NCBI GenBank assembly: GCA_964036155.1 | Contig: OZ038422.1 | Coordinates: 23,521,201-23,585,200 of the forward strand | Direction of reading: 5' to 3' | DNA from: Diploscapter coronatus | Taxonomy: Eukaryota > Nematoda > Chromadorea > Rhabditida > Rhabditidae | Length of the DNA stretch: 64,000 nt | Shown: one piece after another, positions 61,004-64,000 of the stretch | Numbering within the stretch: position 1 is the first letter of the stretch | Layout: every line of letters begins with the position of its first letter | Notes under the pieces: model-generated | Seen by the model: only the letters and a program-made list of their open reading frames with translations | Database searches by the model: none | What the model was told of the DNA's origin: nothing | Position numbers and translations under genes: made by a program

Positions 61004-63637
61004 GGCGTCAGCCGGTTTTTTATCACCCATTCTTCAACAGGTTATGAAATAGGCTTTCTATCCATATTAGAAAATTGATGCTCAAGACGGTTTTCATTCT
61101 CTACGTTTCAACATAGGGCTTGAGATTTCTCAAAATCGAATGAGAAAATGCTATATAAGGGGAGATGTTTGCGGTCTATGCTTGAAACATAGAGTCAGAG
61201 ATTTTCGAAAGTCTAACTTTGAAAGAAAGGTATGCAGACGATTTTCAAATTCTATATTTCAAAATGAAGCCAGAGAGCCTCTCCAAACAAGCTTCGATGC
61301 TAAACTGATTAGCTGATTATTTTTCATTTATGGGATTATACAGTCTCTGTGTTTGGGTCCGCAAATTTTATCAGTCTTATCACCATTTATCATTTTTCTT
61401 CATCTCTACTCTTTGCACTGTTTATGTAAAATGCAATTTTTGTCATTATTGTTCGTTTTCAACCATTTTTTCTCAAGCCCGTGTGCTCAAAATCGAACAA
61501 ATTTTTATTATTTATTGCAAAACTGGAAAATTTGGCTCATTTCACGAGGAATATGTGCCGAGCTTTCTAAAAATGATGACTTTTAGCCAAAATACTTCTA
61601 TTAGGTTTTAAAATTTAGCCTTTTTGAATTCAAATCAAAGATATTTCTCTTCGTTTTCTGGTTCAAAATGTGTCAACTAGTTGATTTTATTCGATTTTTT
61701 TTATTTATCTTAATATCTTTCGATGAGCTTCAACAAAATCTATGACTTCTTCAAGAAATTTTTCCTATTTTTTTTAGGATTTCACAAGAAATAATTTATC
61801 GATCTTTTTCTAGTTTTGTGAAGTCCGATTATTCATGCTTTATAAAACCCTATTTTTATCACCCGACTTATCAAGAATTGATTTCATTTATTCGAAATCA
61901 GGGGAGTGCGATTTTTACGAACGAGTTACAAAGTTGTATTGTAGAAATTATGCCAGCCAGTTTTTATCTACTCTTGAACATAGGAAAATTTAGCAAACCT
62001 GAAAATTTTCTGCCCTCCAAACCCAGTGATCGAACAATCTTCATTCCTTTTCATTTTTATTCAAAACAAGAAAACCTCTATTTTTCTATCTTTTTTTACT
62101 TGTATCTTGCATTGGAAAATGCACGATGTTATGAATAAAATCGCGTTTTTTTTACTTTTGTTTTAATTTGAAGGATTTTGTTGAATTCAACCTCGAATAT
62201 TTTTCCTGGAAAGGGAAATTTTCAAATCACCATTTTTTCAGAAAAGTTGCAACGTACGTGAAACGGTACGACGTCAGCTAATCAGCAACAACAGCATCTC
62301 TCGACATCGGCAACGAGGTGAATAAAACGAAAAAAGCTAGGAAATAGTGTAGAGTATTGGGAGTAAAAGGAAAGTGAATAGAGGAAGTAGCACTTGACTT
62401 TCAATGATAAAGAAAAAAATCTGGGAAATAGTATGGGTTATTGTGAGGAAAAGAAATTGAATAGAAATTGTGTGTAATTTTGGAGATGAAAAGATAAGCG
62501 ATTCTTTTCTAAAGACAACGCTTTTTGCGTTAACAATGCTTTTGAAACGCTTCGTCTCGCAAAACTGTAAACTAGTTGCCATCTTTCTATCTTTTGGCTA
62601 TTTCTCGAGAACCATAGAAACGTTCTCGAGAAGGTTAAGTTCGAGTCGGAAACAGGTTAGCAAGGGCCCCGACGAGTATCGATTTTTAGAAATTTCAACT
62701 TTCTATTTTTATTTTATTTCCGGTCGGAGTTGCCTGAAATATTCCATAAGCGCTATTTTTGAAATGGAAACCTTCTTGATTTTTTAAACAATTAAATTCA
62801 ACCTTCGTCTTAAATTTAGCGCGTATTTTCATGATTCTTTCGGGAATTACATTTTTTAAACTTTTAATAAGTTCATCTAGTTTGACGCCGAGTGATGATG
62901 ATTATGTTTCAAAAAAATGCCTTATCTTATCATTTCGAAATTTCGATACCTTTTAAATTTTTAAAAAAATTTATCAATGCTTTTTTATCCCAACTATTGC
63001 ATAAGTCTTGGTCAGAGATACGTAATTATTTTCACGTTTTTGGAAGGGTCATGAGAAGAAAAGATAAGGACGAGGGTAGAGAGGGAAAAGAGAGAAAGAG
63101 AAAGAGTATCCCAAGGCTAGAGAGTCCCCACTCCCTCCCGTTCTCCCTCATCTATTCCCATTTTTAGTGACGTCAATCTATCCGTGGTTTCAAATTATTC
63201 TATTTTGATTAAAATGTCGAATTTCGCAATGAAATTCATTTCAATATTTTTCAAGATTCGCTTCAATTTTCAAGCGGTATCGATTTTTGGACGAAGCTTT
63301 TGAAAACCTCCATCAAAATCTTATCTTTTATGGACTGGAAAGTTTTTTTTTTTTCGCTTCAAAGAAGTATTGCTCGAATTAACCCTTGAATTATTATCTT
63401 CTTTTTTTTTTAATTCTTTTGAAACTTAATTGAAAATCCCCACGTATTTTGACGAATTCATAACATTTTTGAAATCTTTCTAGCTGTTTCATCAAAATAT
63501 AATTTTTGATAGAAGAAAATTGGCAGAGCGCAGATCAAAGTTTTTCGAAAATCTTAACCTTTGTGCTACTTCTAAAGCCTAATCGAATAATTACTTCTGT
63601 TTAATTGCCACATTTTCAGAAATCACCTCGAATTTCA
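61004..63637. other. Intergenic 3' of VMP1, with a possible leader exon of the last gene
   Basis: Mostly AT-rich with no conserved coding. 62242-62317 is a GC-richer block bounded by TTTTTTCAG and GAG-GTGAAT. It could be an untranslated first exon of the gene starting at 63638. 62335-62480 carries three GGAAATAGT-type words, and 63050-63120 is a GAGA-rich tract. Confidence 0.45.
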
Positions 63638-64000
63638 ATGGACGACGTGAATTTGCTGGACGACAGCCCTTTGCTGCCCCGTTTGCCGCCACCTCCCAGA
63701 GCCGCTAGTCTACCGCCACAGCAACAGGACAATCGGGTGCTGTCAGGTACAGTTTTTCCATCATTTTCTTATCCGACATTTTAAAAATGATAGAAGTATT
63801 TTAAAAAAAAAATAATTCGCTAACGATCTGTTGGAAAAGCTCCTTTGTAGTCTTCCTTTAGAAAATACAGGAAAACGAGTGAATTTTGTTCTACAAGTTT
63901 ATTCATTCCAGATTGTTTTTTTTTTACTTTAAAATTTGTCAATTTCAGGAAATGCCTCATCCTACACGAGTCTGCCATCGAGTTCGAACGACCGAACGAG
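63638..64000 (+). CDS. First two coding exons of an unrecognised gene, cut by the window end
   Basis: ATG follows ATTTTCAG by 18 bases. Exon 63638-63746 encodes MDDVNLLDDSPLLPRLPPPP and continues Pro/Gln-rich; it is spliced in phase to 63949 onward (GNASSYTSLPSSSNDR). Only about 54 residues are visible, acidic then Pro/Ser-rich and probably disordered. I do not recognise the family. The reading frame, the splice phases and the start context support a real gene. Confidence 0.6.

Noticed and set aside
1..64000. tRNA, rRNA and CRISPR searches by eye
   Set aside because: No cloverleaf with paired A/B box sequences, no rRNA-like segment and no spaced direct-repeat array was found.

Overview
This window is eukaryotic and looks like the nuclear genome of a nematode. 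It is AT-rich and gene-dense. Most introns are short (about 40-300 nt) and end in the tight nematode-type acceptor (T)TTTCAG with no separate polypyrimidine tract. Almost every conserved gene has a splice-acceptor-like sequence a few bases before its ATG, as expected for spliced-leader trans-splicing. Some orthologues (RPB11, STT3, VMP1) match C. elegans in length, but the species cannot be named from the window.

I built eight complete gene models exon by exon. Each one closes in frame: an IQGAP-type scaffold (4789-14317, +); the RNA polymerase II assembly factor RPAP1 (15045-20322, +); Pol II subunit RPB11 (24134-25011, -); Golgi tether subunit COG6 (25370-29708, +); ER rhomboid protease RHBDD1/RHBDL4 (30380-32632, +); the corepressor WD-repeat protein TBL1/TBL1XR1 (36263-46115, +); the oligosaccharyltransferase catalytic subunit STT3 (48624-55953, -); and the autophagy/ER scramblase VMP1/EPG-3 (57100-61003, +). 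The first exons of a ninth gene begin at 63638 and run off the end. Between RPAP1 and RPB11 lies an island of less conserved minus-strand sequence: a small cysteine-containing ORF (20491-21039) and a kelch-repeat gene (21300 to about 23.06 kb) whose N-terminal half I could not resolve.

Layout: 1-4788 is pyrimidine-rich non-coding sequence before IQGAP. 32.6-36.1 kb and the 4.35-kb first intron of TBL1 (36321-40670) are purine/pyrimidine-biased and carry promoter-like motifs. 46.1-48.6 kb and 61.0-63.6 kb look empty. RPB11/COG6 (358 bp apart) and STT3/VMP1 (1146 bp apart) are divergent head-to-head pairs.

Functionally, RPAP1 and RPB11 act in the same process (assembly of the RPB3-RPB11 part of Pol II) and are the two nearest conserved genes on either side of the kelch island. 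COG6, RHBDD1, STT3 and VMP1 are all secretory-pathway/ER membrane genes. I found no dramatic new system. The most unusual signals are in non-coding DNA: a 156-bp terminal-inverted-repeat element with a probable 8-bp target duplication inside an RPAP1 intron, several other introns that are nearly palindromic, introns built almost wholly from TAATTA-like units, a recurrent ACTATTTC/GAAATAGT word, and an unexpectedly high number of GAG/AAG 3' splice sites and GC-AG introns.
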